Made by a program: the position numbers and the translations under genes. From Achromobacter sp. B7 (GTDB taxonomy: Bacteria > Pseudomonadota > Gammaproteobacteria > Burkholderiales > Burkholderiaceae_B), in NCBI RefSeq assembly GCF_003600685.1, contig NZ_CP032084.1, positions 930,001 through 994,000 on the forward strand: a stretch of DNA of 64,000 bases, read 5' to 3'. This document shows positions 51,858 to 61,470 of the stretch, in pieces. Every line of letters begins with the position of its first letter. Position 1 is the first letter of the stretch. The notes beneath the pieces are model-generated. The model had not been told where the DNA came from and did no database searches. It saw only the letters and a list, made by a program, of their open reading frames with translations.

Positions 51858-53201
51858 ATGGATATATCCACCCTTTCCCTGGCCCGTGCGCAGTTCGTGG
51901 CCAGCCTGAGCTTTCTGGCGCTTTTCCTGGCGGTTTCCCTGGCGCTTGCCTGGGTGCTTCTGTTTTTTAAAGTGCGCGCCCGCTGGTCCGGCCGCCCCGG
52001 CTGGACCGCCGCCTATCGGTTCTGGGTGCGCATTTTTGCGCTGGCCTTCGTCCTGACATTGGCGGCCAGCGTGCCCGTGCTGATCCAGATAGGCAGCCTG
52101 TGGGCGGGCCTGATGGACAAGATCGGCAACGTGGCCGGCCCGCTGCTGGGCTACGGCATCCTGTCGGTATTCATCCTGAAGTCCTGCTTTCTGGGCGTCA
52201 TGCTGTTCGGGCAGCGCCGGGTGTCCGACGGCGCCCATACCCTGGCCGTGCTGATGGTGGCCGTGGGCCAGTTGGTGGCGGTGTTCTGGGTGCTGGCCTT
52301 GCAGTCATGGATGCAGACACCCGATGGCGCGATCCTGGTCGATGGCCGCTACCAGGTCTACGACTGGGTGGCCGTGGTGCTGAACCCGTCGTTGGGCTGG
52401 CGCATGGCCGTGGTGGCGGTGGGCGCGGCGCTGGCTGCCTCATTCCTGATGATGGGCGTGACGGCATTGCAGGCGCTGCGCCGTCCGCTGGGCGATGGCG
52501 AACGCAACGCCTTCAAGACCGCGCTGGTCATCGCTGTGCTGGCCGCGATCCTTCAAATTCCCGTGGCCACCGGCGCGGGCCAGATGGTGGCCAAGCTGCA
52601 ACCGGCCAAGGCCGCCGCCGCCGCCGGCTTCTGGGAAAGCGGCGCCGAACCTCAGCTGGTGCTGTTTGGCTGGCCCGATGCGCGCGCCCACACCAACGTG
52701 TCCGACATCACCATTCACAATGCCGGTGGCCGCTGGCTGCATCGCAACGCCGACGGCACCTACCGGGGCCTGGACAAGTATTCCGGCATGTTGCCGCCGG
52801 TGGCCTTGACGTTCTGGTCGCTGCGGGTGGCGGTGGCGGCGGGGCTGTTGATGCTGGCCGTGGCGTGCGTGACGTTCCTGTGGACGTTCCGGCGCGGGCT
52901 GGACCCATCGACGCTGCCCGTGTGGTGGCAGCGCGTGCTGTGCGGCATGATGTTTTCGGGCGGAATCGCCGTGGTGGCCACTTGGTGGGTGTCAATCATC
53001 GGCCTGCAACCTTTCGTGGTGAACGGCACGATCACGCAATCCGAAGTGCTGGGGCAGATGCCGTCCAGCACGGTGCTCTACGGGCTGATGGGCTATGGCC
53101 TGCTGTATGCCCTGCTGCTGGCCGCGTTCACGGGCATGCTGTTTCACGCCGCCCGCTATGGGGTGGTGCCGGTACGTAAATTGGGCGGAGGCTCGCCATG
53201 A
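51858..53201 (+). CDS. CydA-like subunit I with the haem-ligand residues replaced
   Basis: 447-residue, multi-spanning membrane protein homologous to cytochrome bd subunit I (E. coli 522). Family blocks are seen: LARAQFVASLSFLALF, LQSWMQTP, VVLNPSLGW, GQMVAKLQPAKAAAAAGFWE and GLQPFVVNG. By remembered alignment to E. coli CydA, the haem ligands are lost: H19 becomes L20, H186 becomes V185, M393 becomes A325; R391 of GRQPW becomes L383, and the proton-channel Glu99/Glu107 become Gly100/Lys108. Only H127 (H126 of E. coli) remains among the conserved His. It is co-transcribed with a CydB-like gene (4-bp overlap). Hence an atypical, perhaps non-oxidase, CydAB complex. Confidence 0.85.
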   Translation: MDISTLSLARAQFVASLSFLALFLAVSLALAWVLLFFKVRARWSGRPGWTAAYRFWVRIFALAFVLTLAASVPVLIQIGSLWAGLMDKIGNVAGPLLGYGILSVFILKSCFLGVMLFGQRRVSDGAHTLAVLMVAVGQLVAVFWVLALQSWMQTPDGAILVDGRYQVYDWVAVVLNPSLGWRMAVVAVGAALAASFLMMGVTALQALRRPLGDGERNAFKTALVIAVLAAILQIPVATGAGQMVAKLQPAKAAAAAGFWESGAEPQLVLFGWPDARAHTNVSDITIHNAGGRWLHRNADGTYRGLDKYSGMLPPVALTFWSLRVAVAAGLLMLAVACVTFLWTFRRGLDPSTLPVWWQRVLCGMMFSGGIAVVATWWVSIIGLQPFVVNGTITQSEVLGQMPSSTVLYGLMGYGLLYALLLAAFTGMLFHAARYGVVPVRKLGGGSP

Positions 53202-54253
53202 TCGCCATGCTGGCCGCGTCGCAGGGGCTCAGCCCCGAAGACCCTTCTTTCTGGATGCCGTTGGCCTTCATGGGCCTGTTGTTCGTGGTGATTGCCGCCG
53301 GCATGGTCCTGGACGGCTTCGATCTGGGCGTGGGCATCCTGCTGCAACTGGCGCCCGAACACGAGCGCGGCCGCATGATGTCGCTGTTGAGCCCGTGGCG
53401 CGACGCCAACGAATTCTGGTTGCTGCTGGGCATGGGGCTGTTCGCCTCGGCATTCCCGTTTGCGTGGGGGGCGGTGCTGGGCAAGCTGTACGGGCCGTTG
53501 ACGTTCATGGTGCTGGGCGTGGTGCTGCGCAGCGTGTCGTTTGAATTCCGCATCCGCGCGCGCAACGAAATGAAGCCGCGCTGGATCTTCGGCTTTTGGG
53601 CGGGCTCCCTCATCACGGCGTTCGGGCAGGGCATGCTGCTGGGGCGCATCGCCACGGGCTATCAGTCCGATGCGGGCTACGGCTGGTTCGCCATGTTCGT
53701 CGGCCTGTGCGCGGTAGCCGCCTATGTGCTGCTGGGTGCATCGTGGTTGGTCATGCGCGTGGACGGCGATTTGCAACGCCGCGCCGCCTATTGGGCGCGC
53801 CACGCCATCCGCTGGACGGCGGTGGGCATGGTGGCCATTGCCGTGACGCTGGGCCTGGCCAATGCCGGCATCTTCTACAAATGGAGCAACATCGCGCACC
53901 TGAGCCTGGCCGCCACGGTGTGGGTGCTGATGCTGGCAGGCTATGTCGCGGCCGAAATGCTGCTGACGCGCCTTCCCGGCCGCGCCGACCGCTTCAGCTG
54001 GTTGCCCTTCGTGCTGTGCGTGGCGCTGTTCCTGCTGATGTTGAGCGGCTTGGCCTACAGCCTGTTCCCGTACCTGATCCTGGACGACATGACGCTGTGG
54101 GATGGCGCGGGCGCGCTGGGGTCGATGCGCCTGGTCATGGCCGGCGCGGTCGTGGGCATTCCGGTGGTGTTGGTGTTCAACATCCTGGCGTACCGGTCGG
54201 TGTTCGGCAAGGAACGCCCGCCGGTGCCGCTGTTGCCGCCGCCGTCGTATTGA
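53198..54253 (+). CDS. CydB-like subunit II
   Basis: 351-residue membrane protein of the CydB family, with LDGFDLGVGILLQL near the start, PWRDANEFWLLLGMGLFASAFPFAW, the VLRSVSFEFRIR helix and LPFVLCVALFLLMLSGLAYSLFPYLI. CydB holds no haem, so it keeps its usual features even though its partner has lost its ligands. Nine hydrophobic segments are visible. It overlaps the CydA-like stop by four bases. No CydX-sized ORF was found after it before the convergent recQ. Confidence 0.88.
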   Translation: MIAMLAASQGLSPEDPSFWMPLAFMGLLFVVIAAGMVLDGFDLGVGILLQLAPEHERGRMMSLLSPWRDANEFWLLLGMGLFASAFPFAWGAVLGKLYGPLTFMVLGVVLRSVSFEFRIRARNEMKPRWIFGFWAGSLITAFGQGMLLGRIATGYQSDAGYGWFAMFVGLCAVAAYVLLGASWLVMRVDGDLQRRAAYWARHAIRWTAVGMVAIAVTLGLANAGIFYKWSNIAHLSLAATVWVLMLAGYVAAEMLLTRLPGRADRFSWLPFVLCVALFLLMLSGLAYSLFPYLILDDMTLWDGAGALGSMRLVMAGAVVGIPVVLVFNILAYRSVFGKERPPVPLLPPPSY

Positions 54254-54316
54254 AGCTTGAGGCGTGGGGCGCGGGGCGGGGCGCCGGAAAAAGGAACGCT
54301 CCCCAGGGGCGGGCCC

Positions 54317-56146
54317 TTACAGCACCGGCTTGGCCACGCGTTGCAGGATTTCTTCGCCGTAGGCTTCCAGCTTGCGTGCGCCCACGCCGCTGATGTGGCT
54401 AAGGGCGTCCATGGACTCTGGCTGCGCCAGGGCAATTTCACGCAGCGTGGCGTCATGGAAAATGACATAGGCCGGCACGCCGTGGCTCTTGGCCACTTCG
54501 CCGCGCCAGGCGCGCAGGGCTTCGAACACGGGTTGCAGTTCGGCCGGCAGGTCGATGGCCGCTGCCTTGGGCCGCCCGCTGCTGGTCTTGCCCGACCGCG
54601 TCTTCTTTTCGGATTCGCGGCGCAGCATCAGCTGGCGTTCGCCCTTGAGCACCGCGCGGCTGCCTTCGGTCAGGGCCAGGGTGCCGAAGCCTTCGTTGTC
54701 CACCGTCAACAAGCCTTGCGCCAGCAGCTGGCGCAGCACGCCGCGCCACGCGGTATCGCTAAGGTCTTCGCCCACGCCGAACACGCTTAGCGTTTCATGG
54801 CCGTGCTGCTTGGTGCGGTCGGTGACCTTGCCACGCAGAATGTCGATGATGTGGCCCGCGCCATAGCGCTGGCCGCGTTCTTTCCACAAGCGGTAGACGG
54901 CGGACAGCACTTTCTGCGCGGCCACCGTGCCGTCCCAGGCTTGCGGCGGTTCCAGGCAGACGTCGCAGTTGCCGCAGGCGGTAATGTGCTGGCCAAAGTA
55001 CGCCAGCAGCCGCACGCGCCGGCATTCCACCGTTTCGCACAGGCCCAGCATCGCGTCCAGCTGTTGACCCAGCCGACGGCGATAGGATTCGTCGCCGGGG
55101 GATTCATCGATCATGCGGCGCTGTTGCACCACGTCTTGCAGGCCGTAAGCCAGCCACGCCGTGGCGGGCAGCCCATCACGGCCGGCCCGGCCGGTTTCCT
55201 GGTAGTAGCCTTCAACCGACTTGGGCAGGTCGATGTGCGCCACGAAGCGCACGTCAGGCTTGTCGATGCCCATGCCGAAGGCAATGGTGGCCACCATGAC
55301 CACGCCGTCTTCGCGCAGGAACCGGGATTGGTTGGCGGCGCGCACCTGCGGGCTGAGCCCCGCGTGATACGGCATGGCGTCAATGCCCTGGTTGCACAGG
55401 AATTCGGCGGTTTCCTCGACCCGCGCCCGCGACAGGCCGTACACCACGCCGGACTCGCCCTGGTGTTCCGTGCGGATCATTTCCAGCAGCTGTTTGCGCA
55501 CTTCGTTCTTTTCAACGATGCGGTAGCGGATGTTGGGGCGGTCGAAGCTGGACACGAAGTGCCGGGCGTCGTCCAGCGACAGGCGTTGGGCGATCTCGGT
55601 CCGGGTCTCGGCCGTGGCCGTGGCCGTCAGCGCGATGCGCGGCACATCTGGCCAGCGCTCGTGCAGCATGGACAGGCCCAGGTATTCCGGCCGGAAATCA
55701 TGGCCCCACTGCGACACGCAATGCGCTTCGTCGATAGCGAACAGGGCGATGCGGCCGCGTTCCAGCAGTTGCAGGCAGCGGTCGGTCAGCAGCCGTTCGG
55801 GGGCGACGTAAAGCAGATCCAGCTCGCCGACCAGAAACGCCTGTTCGACGTCGCGGGCCACGCGCCAGTCCTGCGTGGAGTTCAGGAACGCGGCGCGCAC
55901 GCCCAATTCGGTCAGGGCGTCGACCTGGTCCTGCATCAGCGCAATCAGGGGCGACACGACAATGCCGGTGCCTTCGCGCACCAGCGACGGAATCTGGTAA
56001 CAGAGCGATTTCCCTCCGCCCGTGGGCATCAGGACCAGCGCGTCGCCGCCGTCGATCACTTGTTCGACAATGGCTTGCTGGTCGCCGCGGAAGGATTCGT
56101 AACCGAAAACGCGCTGTAGTACGCCCAGGGCGCGCGCGTCAGACAT
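54317..56146 (-). CDS. recQ: ATP-dependent DNA helicase RecQ
   Basis: 609-residue superfamily 2 helicase. Walker [18 protein letters not shown] box [20 protein letters not shown], motif [17 protein letters not shown]; then the RecQ-C zinc region ([22 protein letters not shown]) and winged helix; C-terminal HRDC domain ([29 protein letters not shown]). It unwinds DNA 3'-5' in recombination and repair. Length matches E. coli RecQ (610). No LexA box was seen upstream. Convergent with the cydB-like gene. Confidence 0.95.
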   Translation of the reverse strand: MSDARALGVLQRVFGYESFRGDQQAIVEQVIDGGDALVLMPTGGGKSLCYQIPSLVREGTGIVVSPLIALMQDQVDALTELGVRAAFLNSTQDWRVARDVEQAFLVGELDLLYVAPERLLTDRCLQLLERGRIALFAIDEAHCVSQWGHDFRPEYLGLSMLHERWPDVPRIALTATATAETRTEIAQRLSLDDARHFVSSFDRPNIRYRIVEKNEVRKQLLEMIRTEHQGESGVVYGLSRARVEETAEFLCNQGIDAMPYHAGLSPQVRAANQSRFLREDGVVMVATIAFGMGIDKPDVRFVAHIDLPKSVEGYYQETGRAGRDGLPATAWLAYGLQDVVQQRRMIDESPGDESYRRRLGQQLDAMLGLCETVECRRVRLLAYFGQHITACGNCDVCLEPPQAWDGTVAAQKVLSAVYRLWKERGQRYGAGHIIDILRGKVTDRTKQHGHETLSVFGVGEDLSDTAWRGVLRQLLAQGLLTVDNEGFGTLALTEGSRAVLKGERQLMLRRESEKKTRSGKTSSGRPKAAAIDLPAELQPVFEALRAWRGEVAKSHGVPAYVIFHDATLREIALAQPESMDALSHISGVGARKLEAYGEEILQRVAKPVL

Positions 56147-56238
56147 GGGGGTAGGCCGGAAGCATCATGGCAGGGATTTTAAGCCGCAATTTCCGGGCGC
56201 CTGTTTCAGGGGGATATTTCCGTCCGGCTTGCGGCCTG

Positions 56239-57600
56239 CTACCAGCTCAGCCACGTGCCGCGCATGAAGGTGTCCACCGGCATGCTCAGGTTGGCCCGCC
56301 ATTCATAGTTGCCCGACACGATGTCGCGGTCGGCGCCCACGGCCAGCTTGACCTTGGGCGCGACGAACATGCTGTGGGTCAGCCCCACGCGCTGCTCGGC
56401 AAGCACCGAGCCTTCGTGCAGGCCCGAATAGGTGCCGCTGAAGGTGCCCCAGCCCTGGATCGGCACACCGGCCGACAGCGTATTGCGCGATTGCGGGGCC
56501 GCGGCCACGCCGCCGGAGTAATTGGACAGGTCGCCGAACCCCGCACCGATCTGCTCGTTCGTGTAGCCCAGGTTGACGGCGTCCGCAACCTCGACGTTGT
56601 AGCCGAAGCGGTAGCGCCAGGCGTTGGACGCGTCGAACGAACTTTGCGTGGCGCCGGCCTGGAAGGTGCCGTATTCGCCAGCGGCATAGGTGGTGCCCAT
56701 GCCGCGCGTGGTCAGCGACGGGGCGCTTTGCATCTGGCCTTCGACGGTCAGCGCGGGCGTCAGGCCGTAGCGCACGCTGCCCATGCCGACCGACGCGCCA
56801 TAGTCCACCGCGCCTGAACTGGCGGCGGGGTCCATGCGGTTGAGCTTGCCCACCGACGACGAATAGCCAAAGCTGCCCTCCGGCACGGTGGCGGCCGACC
56901 CGGCCCAATTGGCGATCTGCAAGCCGCCTACCGGGGCGGTGCTGCCCCAGGCGGGGGCGTTGGCGTTGATGTTGCCCACCGTCAGCGACGGGCCGGCGGT
57001 GTTGCGGTAGACCCAATTGCGGTCGCCGCCGTAACGCAGGCCGTCCTGGCCGCTGACCGATGAAAACCACGGGCGAGTCGGGCGCGACACGCCCGAAATC
57101 ACCACGACGGGGATGCGGGGTATGTCACTTTCTTCCAGCGCGAAGGAATAGTCCGGCACGCTGCTGTCCGACGTGCCGCTGTCGTCCGGCGCCTTGCCGT
57201 CGGCCGCGCCCGCAACCTGATCGTCGCAAGCCAGCGCGCCCCCCTCCATGCCTTGCGACAAGCCGGTATTCAAACCGGGAATTGCTTCGTCGCCGCTGTC
57301 CTCGGTGCCTTGCACGCTGGTGTCCAAGGCCGGCTCGGCGGCCCGCAAGCCGCAGGGCGGCGGGCCCAGGGGCACGGCACGCGATTCGATCGACGGCGCC
57401 GGGCGCACGGGGATCGGCTGTACCGGGGACAGTACGCCGATGCCGCGTGCCACCAGCACCGGCGCGCCCTGGGCGGGCATCGAATTAGGAAGGGGGGACG
57501 CAGCCAGCGTGTCGGCAAGCGCGGTAGCCAGCGGGCAGCACATTCCCGCCGTCAGCGCCGCATGCAACAGCCGTCTGCGCCAGTTTGCAGGGGCGACCAT
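56239..57600 (-). CDS. Exported usher-like beta-barrel protein of unknown function
   Basis: 453-residue protein with a signal peptide (about residues 1-29, cut after ALA). Residues about 30-180 are a Pro/Gly/Ser-rich, cysteine-containing passenger-like part without a recognised domain. Residues about 190-453 resemble part of the fimbrial usher barrel: alternating strands such as GSFGYSSSVGKL, SVRYGLTPALTVEGQMQ, TYAAGEYGTFQAGATQSS, and a final GTWLSW with C-terminal Trp as in outer-membrane proteins. It is shorter than a true usher (about 800) and no fimbrial or chaperone genes are near. Probably an outer-membrane protein of Bordetella-type; role unknown. Confidence 0.7.
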   Translation of the reverse strand: MVAPANWRRRLLHAALTAGMCCPLATALADTLAASPLPNSMPAQGAPVLVARGIGVLSPVQPIPVRPAPSIESRAVPLGPPPCGLRAAEPALDTSVQGTEDSGDEAIPGLNTGLSQGMEGGALACDDQVAGAADGKAPDDSGTSDSSVPDYSFALEESDIPRIPVVVISGVSRPTRPWFSSVSGQDGLRYGGDRNWVYRNTAGPSLTVGNINANAPAWGSTAPVGGLQIANWAGSAATVPEGSFGYSSSVGKLNRMDPAASSGAVDYGASVGMGSVRYGLTPALTVEGQMQSAPSLTTRGMGTTYAAGEYGTFQAGATQSSFDASNAWRYRFGYNVEVADAVNLGYTNEQIGAGFGDLSNYSGGVAAAPQSRNTLSAGVPIQGWGTFSGTYSGLHEGSVLAEQRVGLTHSMFVAPKVKLAVGADRDIVSGNYEWRANLSMPVDTFMRGTWLSW

Positions 57601-57883
57601 AAAAACAGTGTAGAAAGGGGACGCCGCGGTAGCTGTAAACGATTTTTAGTAAACCGGACCAGCGGCAAGGCAAGCGGTATTTTACGGCTAGTCGGCCGGT
57701 GCGGAAAAGGGTCCGGAACAGGTTTTGCAGATGGCCAAGCACCTGCAAACCCGCCGCCGATCACGCGCCCACCGCCCGTGGTAGCTGCTGCCGGAGCGTT
57801 TCCAGACGCCCGCCGTACATCATGCAACAGGTGTATTTCAGTTGATTTCCTGCCCCTTGCGGCTTGGCGCGCCGCGCCGCACT

Positions 57884-58594
57884 ATGGCATCCATGGACAA
57901 TCCTCATACCAAGCTGCTGGTCGTGGACGACGACCCGGCCCTAAGACAACTGCTGGCCGACTACCTGAATCGGCACGGCTACGACACCTTGCTGGCGCCG
58001 GACGCCACCGATCTGTCGTCGCGCATTACCCGCTACGCGCCCGACTTGCTCGTGCTTGACCGCATGCTGCCCGGCGGCGATGGCGCCGACGCCTGCCGCC
58101 GCCTGCGCGAGCAAGGCGAAGACATCCCCGTCATTTTGCTGACCGCGCGCGACGAGGCGGTGGACCGCATCATCGGCCTGGAAGCCGGCGCCGACGATTA
58201 TGTCGGCAAGCCCTTCGACCCGCGCGAACTGCTGGCCCGCATTGAAGCCGTGCTGCGTCGCAAGCGCGGCCCGTCCGCGCTGACCAAAGACGCGCCGGTC
58301 ACGTTCGGCCCGTTCCTGTTCGACCCGTCCACCCGCCAGTTGTCCCGTGACGGCACCGTCGTCAAGCTGACCGGCGGCGAAATCAACCTGCTGGAAGCGC
58401 TGGTGCGCAACGCGGGCAAGCCGTTGTCGCGCGAACGCCTGCTGGCGCTGGCGCGCGACGATGACGCGGGCGAACGCAACGACCGCGCCATCGACATCGC
58501 CATCCTGCGCCTGCGCCGCGTCATTGAAGACGACCCCAAGCAACCGCGCTGGATCCAGACCGTCTGGGGCATCGGCTACCGGTTTTCCCCCTGA
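57884..58594 (+). CDS. OmpR-family response regulator
   Basis: 236-residue response regulator: receiver domain with acidic pocket VVDDDP and phosphoacceptor Asp59 (LLVLDRMLPGG), conserved Thr and Lys (LLTARDE, YVGKPFDP), then a C-terminal winged helix with LTGGEINLLEALVRNAGKPLSRERLLAL and IDIAILRLRRVIEDDPKQPRWIQTVWGIGYRF. Its stop overlaps the start of the histidine kinase gene (TGATG), so they form one system. Start is 57884 (MASMDNP) or 57893 (MDNP). Regulated genes are unknown. The 283-bp space upstream holds nothing I can identify. Confidence 0.9.
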   Translation: MASMDNPHTKLLVVDDDPALRQLLADYLNRHGYDTLLAPDATDLSSRITRYAPDLLVLDRMLPGGDGADACRRLREQGEDIPVILLTARDEAVDRIIGLEAGADDYVGKPFDPRELLARIEAVLRRKRGPSALTKDAPVTFGPFLFDPSTRQLSRDGTVVKLTGGEINLLEALVRNAGKPLSRERLLALARDDDAGERNDRAIDIAILRLRRVIEDDPKQPRWIQTVWGIGYRFSP

Positions 58595-60204
58595 TGCGTT
58601 TTCCCGCCCGCTTCCTGGTGCCGCGCTCGTTGCGGGCGCGCCTGATCCTGCTGATCCTGGGCGCCGTGCTGTTGACGCAAGCGGCCACGCTGGTGACGGT
58701 GTCTTACTTCCGGCACAAGTTCATGGAAGACGTGGCCATCGGCTATATCGTCACCACGATCCGCACGCTGCGCGCGGCGCTGTCCGAGGTGCCCGCCGAG
58801 GACCGCGCCGATTTCGTGCGCACCGCGTCGCAGAACCAGTGGCGCCTGTGGTCGCGCGTGTTGCCGGCCGAAGCCAAGCTTCAGCGTTTCAACGGCCGCC
58901 GTCCGCCGCCGCCGCCACGTGCCGCGCCACGTCCGCCACCGCCGCCGCCTTCCGACACCCGGCCCGACACCCGTTCCGACACCCGGCCCGATTCGCGACC
59001 CGACTCCCGGCCCGGCGAATCGCCGCCTCCGCCGCCGTCTGACGGGCGCGGCGTCGACCCCGGCGACTCGCGCAGCGCCCAGCAGCGCGAGGCCGACCAC
59101 GCCGCCCATGAAGAGCGCATGAAGCGCTACCAGCCCGAACCCGACGACATCCGTCGCGACCTGCGCGTGCTGGTGCAGTTGCTGAACGAACGGCTCAATG
59201 ACGGCACGCGCGTGGCGCTGTCGCGCGGCCCCACGCCCGAGATCTTCATTTCGCTGGCGCCCAATTCCGCCAGCGAAGACGTACCGCGCCTGCGCGAATG
59301 GCTGGTCATTCCCCTGGAACGGCTGGACCCGCCCGTTGCCACGCCGTTCATCGCGGCCTGGCTGGGCGGATTGGGCCTGTTGCTGCTGTTGGCCGTGGGC
59401 TTTTCGTGGCACATCACGCGCCCCATCACGCGCTTGGCCGATGCGGCCGACCAGCTTGCCGCCGGGCAGCCGCAGCGCGTGGAACCATCCGGCCCGCACG
59501 AGACCCGCGCGCTGGGCGAACGCTTCAACGCCATGCTGGACGCCCTGGCCGAGTCCGACTCCGTGCGCCGCACGCTGCTGTCCGGCCTGCCGCATGACCT
59601 GAAGGGGCCGTTGTCGCGCATGTGGCTGCGCATTGAAATGGCCGACGATTCCAAGCTGAAGGAAGGCTTGCGCACCGACCTGCAAGACATGCAGCACATG
59701 GTCGACCAGTTCATCGGTTTTGTGCGCGGCACGGACCCGGCCGCCTACCGCTATGCCCCCATCGTGCTGTCCGACTGGCTGGTCGAACGCGTGGGCGCGT
59801 GGCAGGGGGCGGGCACCGATATCCATCTGGCGTCCGTGGACGACGATGCGCCGCTGGTGGTGCAGGCCGACGCGGTGGCGCTGGGCCGCCTGTTGGATAA
59901 CCTGATCGGCAATGCGCTTAATCATGGCGCGCCGCCGGTCAATGTCAGCCTGCGCCGCGAAGACCGCGAGGCCGTGCTGGACGTGTCGGACCATGGCCCC
60001 GGCATCGTGCCGGAACGCCGCCAGGAGGCGCTGCGCCCCTTCAGCCGCCTGGACGACGCGCGTACCCGCACGGGCAGCGTGGGCTTGGGGCTGGCGCTGG
60101 CCGAGGCGATTGCGCGCGCGCACGGCGGGTCCCTGGAACTGCGCCAGGCGGAATCCGGCGGGCTGTGCGTGCGGGTGAAGCTGCCGTTGTCGGAAAACGG
60201 CTGA
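58594..60204 (+). CDS. EnvZ-like sensor histidine kinase with a proline/arginine repeat domain
   Basis: 536-residue membrane kinase: TM1 (about residues 10-32), a large periplasmic domain, TM2 near PFIAAWLGGLGLLLLLAVGFSW, HAMP, an H-box (LLSGLPHDLKGPLSRMWLRIEM) and a C-terminal ATPase with N, G1 and G2 boxes (LDNLIGNALNHG, DHGPGIVPERR, GSVGLGLALAEAIARAHGG). The periplasmic domain contains Pro-rich stretches and a 4-residue repeat D-T/S-R-P encoded by 12-bp units. The kinase pairs with the overlapping OmpR-type regulator. The signal sensed is unknown. Confidence 0.9.
   Translation: MRFPARFLVPRSLRARLILLILGAVLLTQAATLVTVSYFRHKFMEDVAIGYIVTTIRTLRAALSEVPAEDRADFVRTASQNQWRLWSRVLPAEAKLQRFNGRRPPPPPRAAPRPPPPPPSDTRPDTRSDTRPDSRPDSRPGESPPPPPSDGRGVDPGDSRSAQQREADHAAHEERMKRYQPEPDDIRRDLRVLVQLLNERLNDGTRVALSRGPTPEIFISLAPNSASEDVPRLREWLVIPLERLDPPVATPFIAAWLGGLGLLLLLAVGFSWHITRPITRLADAADQLAAGQPQRVEPSGPHETRALGERFNAMLDALAESDSVRRTLLSGLPHDLKGPLSRMWLRIEMADDSKLKEGLRTDLQDMQHMVDQFIGFVRGTDPAAYRYAPIVLSDWLVERVGAWQGAGTDIHLASVDDDAPLVVQADAVALGRLLDNLIGNALNHGAPPVNVSLRREDREAVLDVSDHGPGIVPERRQEALRPFSRLDDARTRTGSVGLGLALAEAIARAHGGSLELRQAESGGLCVRVKLPLSENG
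58952..59011 (+). repeat. Five 12-bp units encoding D-T/S-R-P/S repeats in the sensor domain
   Basis: In-frame units such as CCGACACCCGGC (58952-58963, 58976-58987), CCGACACCCGTT (58964-58975) and two diverged copies. They give a charged, proline-rich, probably extended segment of the periplasmic domain between two poly-Pro runs. Frame is kept by any change of unit number. Confidence 0.88.
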
Positions 60205-60305
60205 CGCGGGTGGGGGCCAGCTAGTGGCCCCCACCGCCGCCCGCACCCGCCGACTCGCCATACGGTACGATGCATCCTGCTTCGTCCCTTGTCGTTTTTC
60301 GCACC

Positions 60306-61379
60306 ATGGCCATTCAGTCCGATTCCCTTTCCTCTCGTCCCGACGCCCCTCGTATCGTGGCGCCGCAGCCGGTGTCGCCCAACGAGGAATCGATCGAGCG
60401 CGCCTTGCGGCCCAAGGCCCTTCAGGAATACGTCGGCCAGCAGCGCGCCCGCGAACAGCTTGAAATCTTCATCGCGGCCGCGCGCAAGCGCGGCGAGGCG
60501 CTGGACCACGTGCTGCTGTTCGGCCCCCCGGGCCTGGGCAAGACCACGCTGGCCCACATCATTGCGCATGAAATGGGCGTGCAGTTGCGCCAGACGTCCG
60601 GCCCCGTGCTGGAACGCCCCGGCGACCTGGCGGCATTGCTGACCAACCTGGAAAAGAACGATGTGCTGTTCATCGACGAGATCCACCGCCTGTCGCCCGT
60701 GGTCGAGGAAATCCTCTACCCGGCGCTGGAAGACTTCCAGATCGACATCCTGATCGGTGAAGGCCCGGCCGCGCGCAGCGTCAAGCTGGACCTGCAACCG
60801 TTCACGCTGGTGGGCGCCACCACGCGAGCCGGCATGTTGACCAACCCGCTGCGTGATCGTTTTGGCATCGTGTCGCGGCTTGAGTTCTACAACGCCACGG
60901 ACCTGGGCCACATCGTCACCCGCAGCGCGGGTTTGCTGAACGCCGTCATCACGCCGGACGGCGCGGCGGAAGTGGCACGCCGTGCGCGCGGCACGCCCCG
61001 CATCGCCAACCGCCTGCTGCGCCGCGTGCGCGACTACGCCGAGGTCAAGGCCAGCGGCACCATCGACGCCGACGTCGCGGGCCGCGCGCTGGCCATGCTG
61101 GAAGTGGACCCCCAAGGCCTGGACCTGATGGACCGCAAGCTGCTTGAAGCCATCATCCACAAGTTCGATGGCGGCCCGGTCGGCGTGGACAGCCTGGCCG
61201 CCGCGATCGGCGAAGAACGCGACACCATCGAAGACGTGATCGAGCCTTATCTGATCCAGCACGGCTACCTGCAACGCACGCCGCGAGGGCGCACCGCCAC
61301 GCTGTCCACCTGGCGCCATTTGGGCCTGGCGCCACCGGCGGGCGCGGCCACCGGCAGCGGCGACCTGTTCAACAAATAG
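60306..61379 (+). CDS. ruvB: Holliday junction branch-migration ATPase RuvB
   Basis: 357-residue AAA+ motor that, with RuvA, drives Holliday junction migration. It has [14 protein letters not shown], Walker [13 protein letters not shown], Walker [30 protein letters not shown] (sensor 1) and the winged-helix end ([18 protein letters not shown]). Starts at 60306 (MAIQSDS) or 60270. ruvA lies on the opposite strand, 2.1 kb away, with the threonine-dehydratase-like and NDUFA9-like genes between, so ruvA and ruvB are not one operon here. No LexA box seen upstream. Confidence 0.95.
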   Translation: MAIQSDSLSSRPDAPRIVAPQPVSPNEESIERALRPKALQEYVGQQRAREQLEIFIAAARKRGEALDHVLLFGPPGLGKTTLAHIIAHEMGVQLRQTSGPVLERPGDLAALLTNLEKNDVLFIDEIHRLSPVVEEILYPALEDFQIDILIGEGPAARSVKLDLQPFTLVGATTRAGMLTNPLRDRFGIVSRLEFYNATDLGHIVTRSAGLLNAVITPDGAAEVARRARGTPRIANRLLRRVRDYAEVKASGTIDADVAGRALAMLEVDPQGLDLMDRKLLEAIIHKFDGGPVGVDSLAAAIGEERDTIEDVIEPYLIQHGYLQRTPRGRTATLSTWRHLGLAPPAGAATGSGDLFNK

Positions 61380-61470
61380 GCTAGTCGCCTCGGCGGGCGG
61401 CGCAATCGGCGTGACGGGTTTATGATCCTGGGGTTTTTCGACATTCCCGCGATCAAAGGACCAGATTTCC

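Noticed and set aside
54254-54316. CydX-like small ORF after the CydB-like gene
   Set aside because: No suitable ORF with a membrane segment fits in this space.
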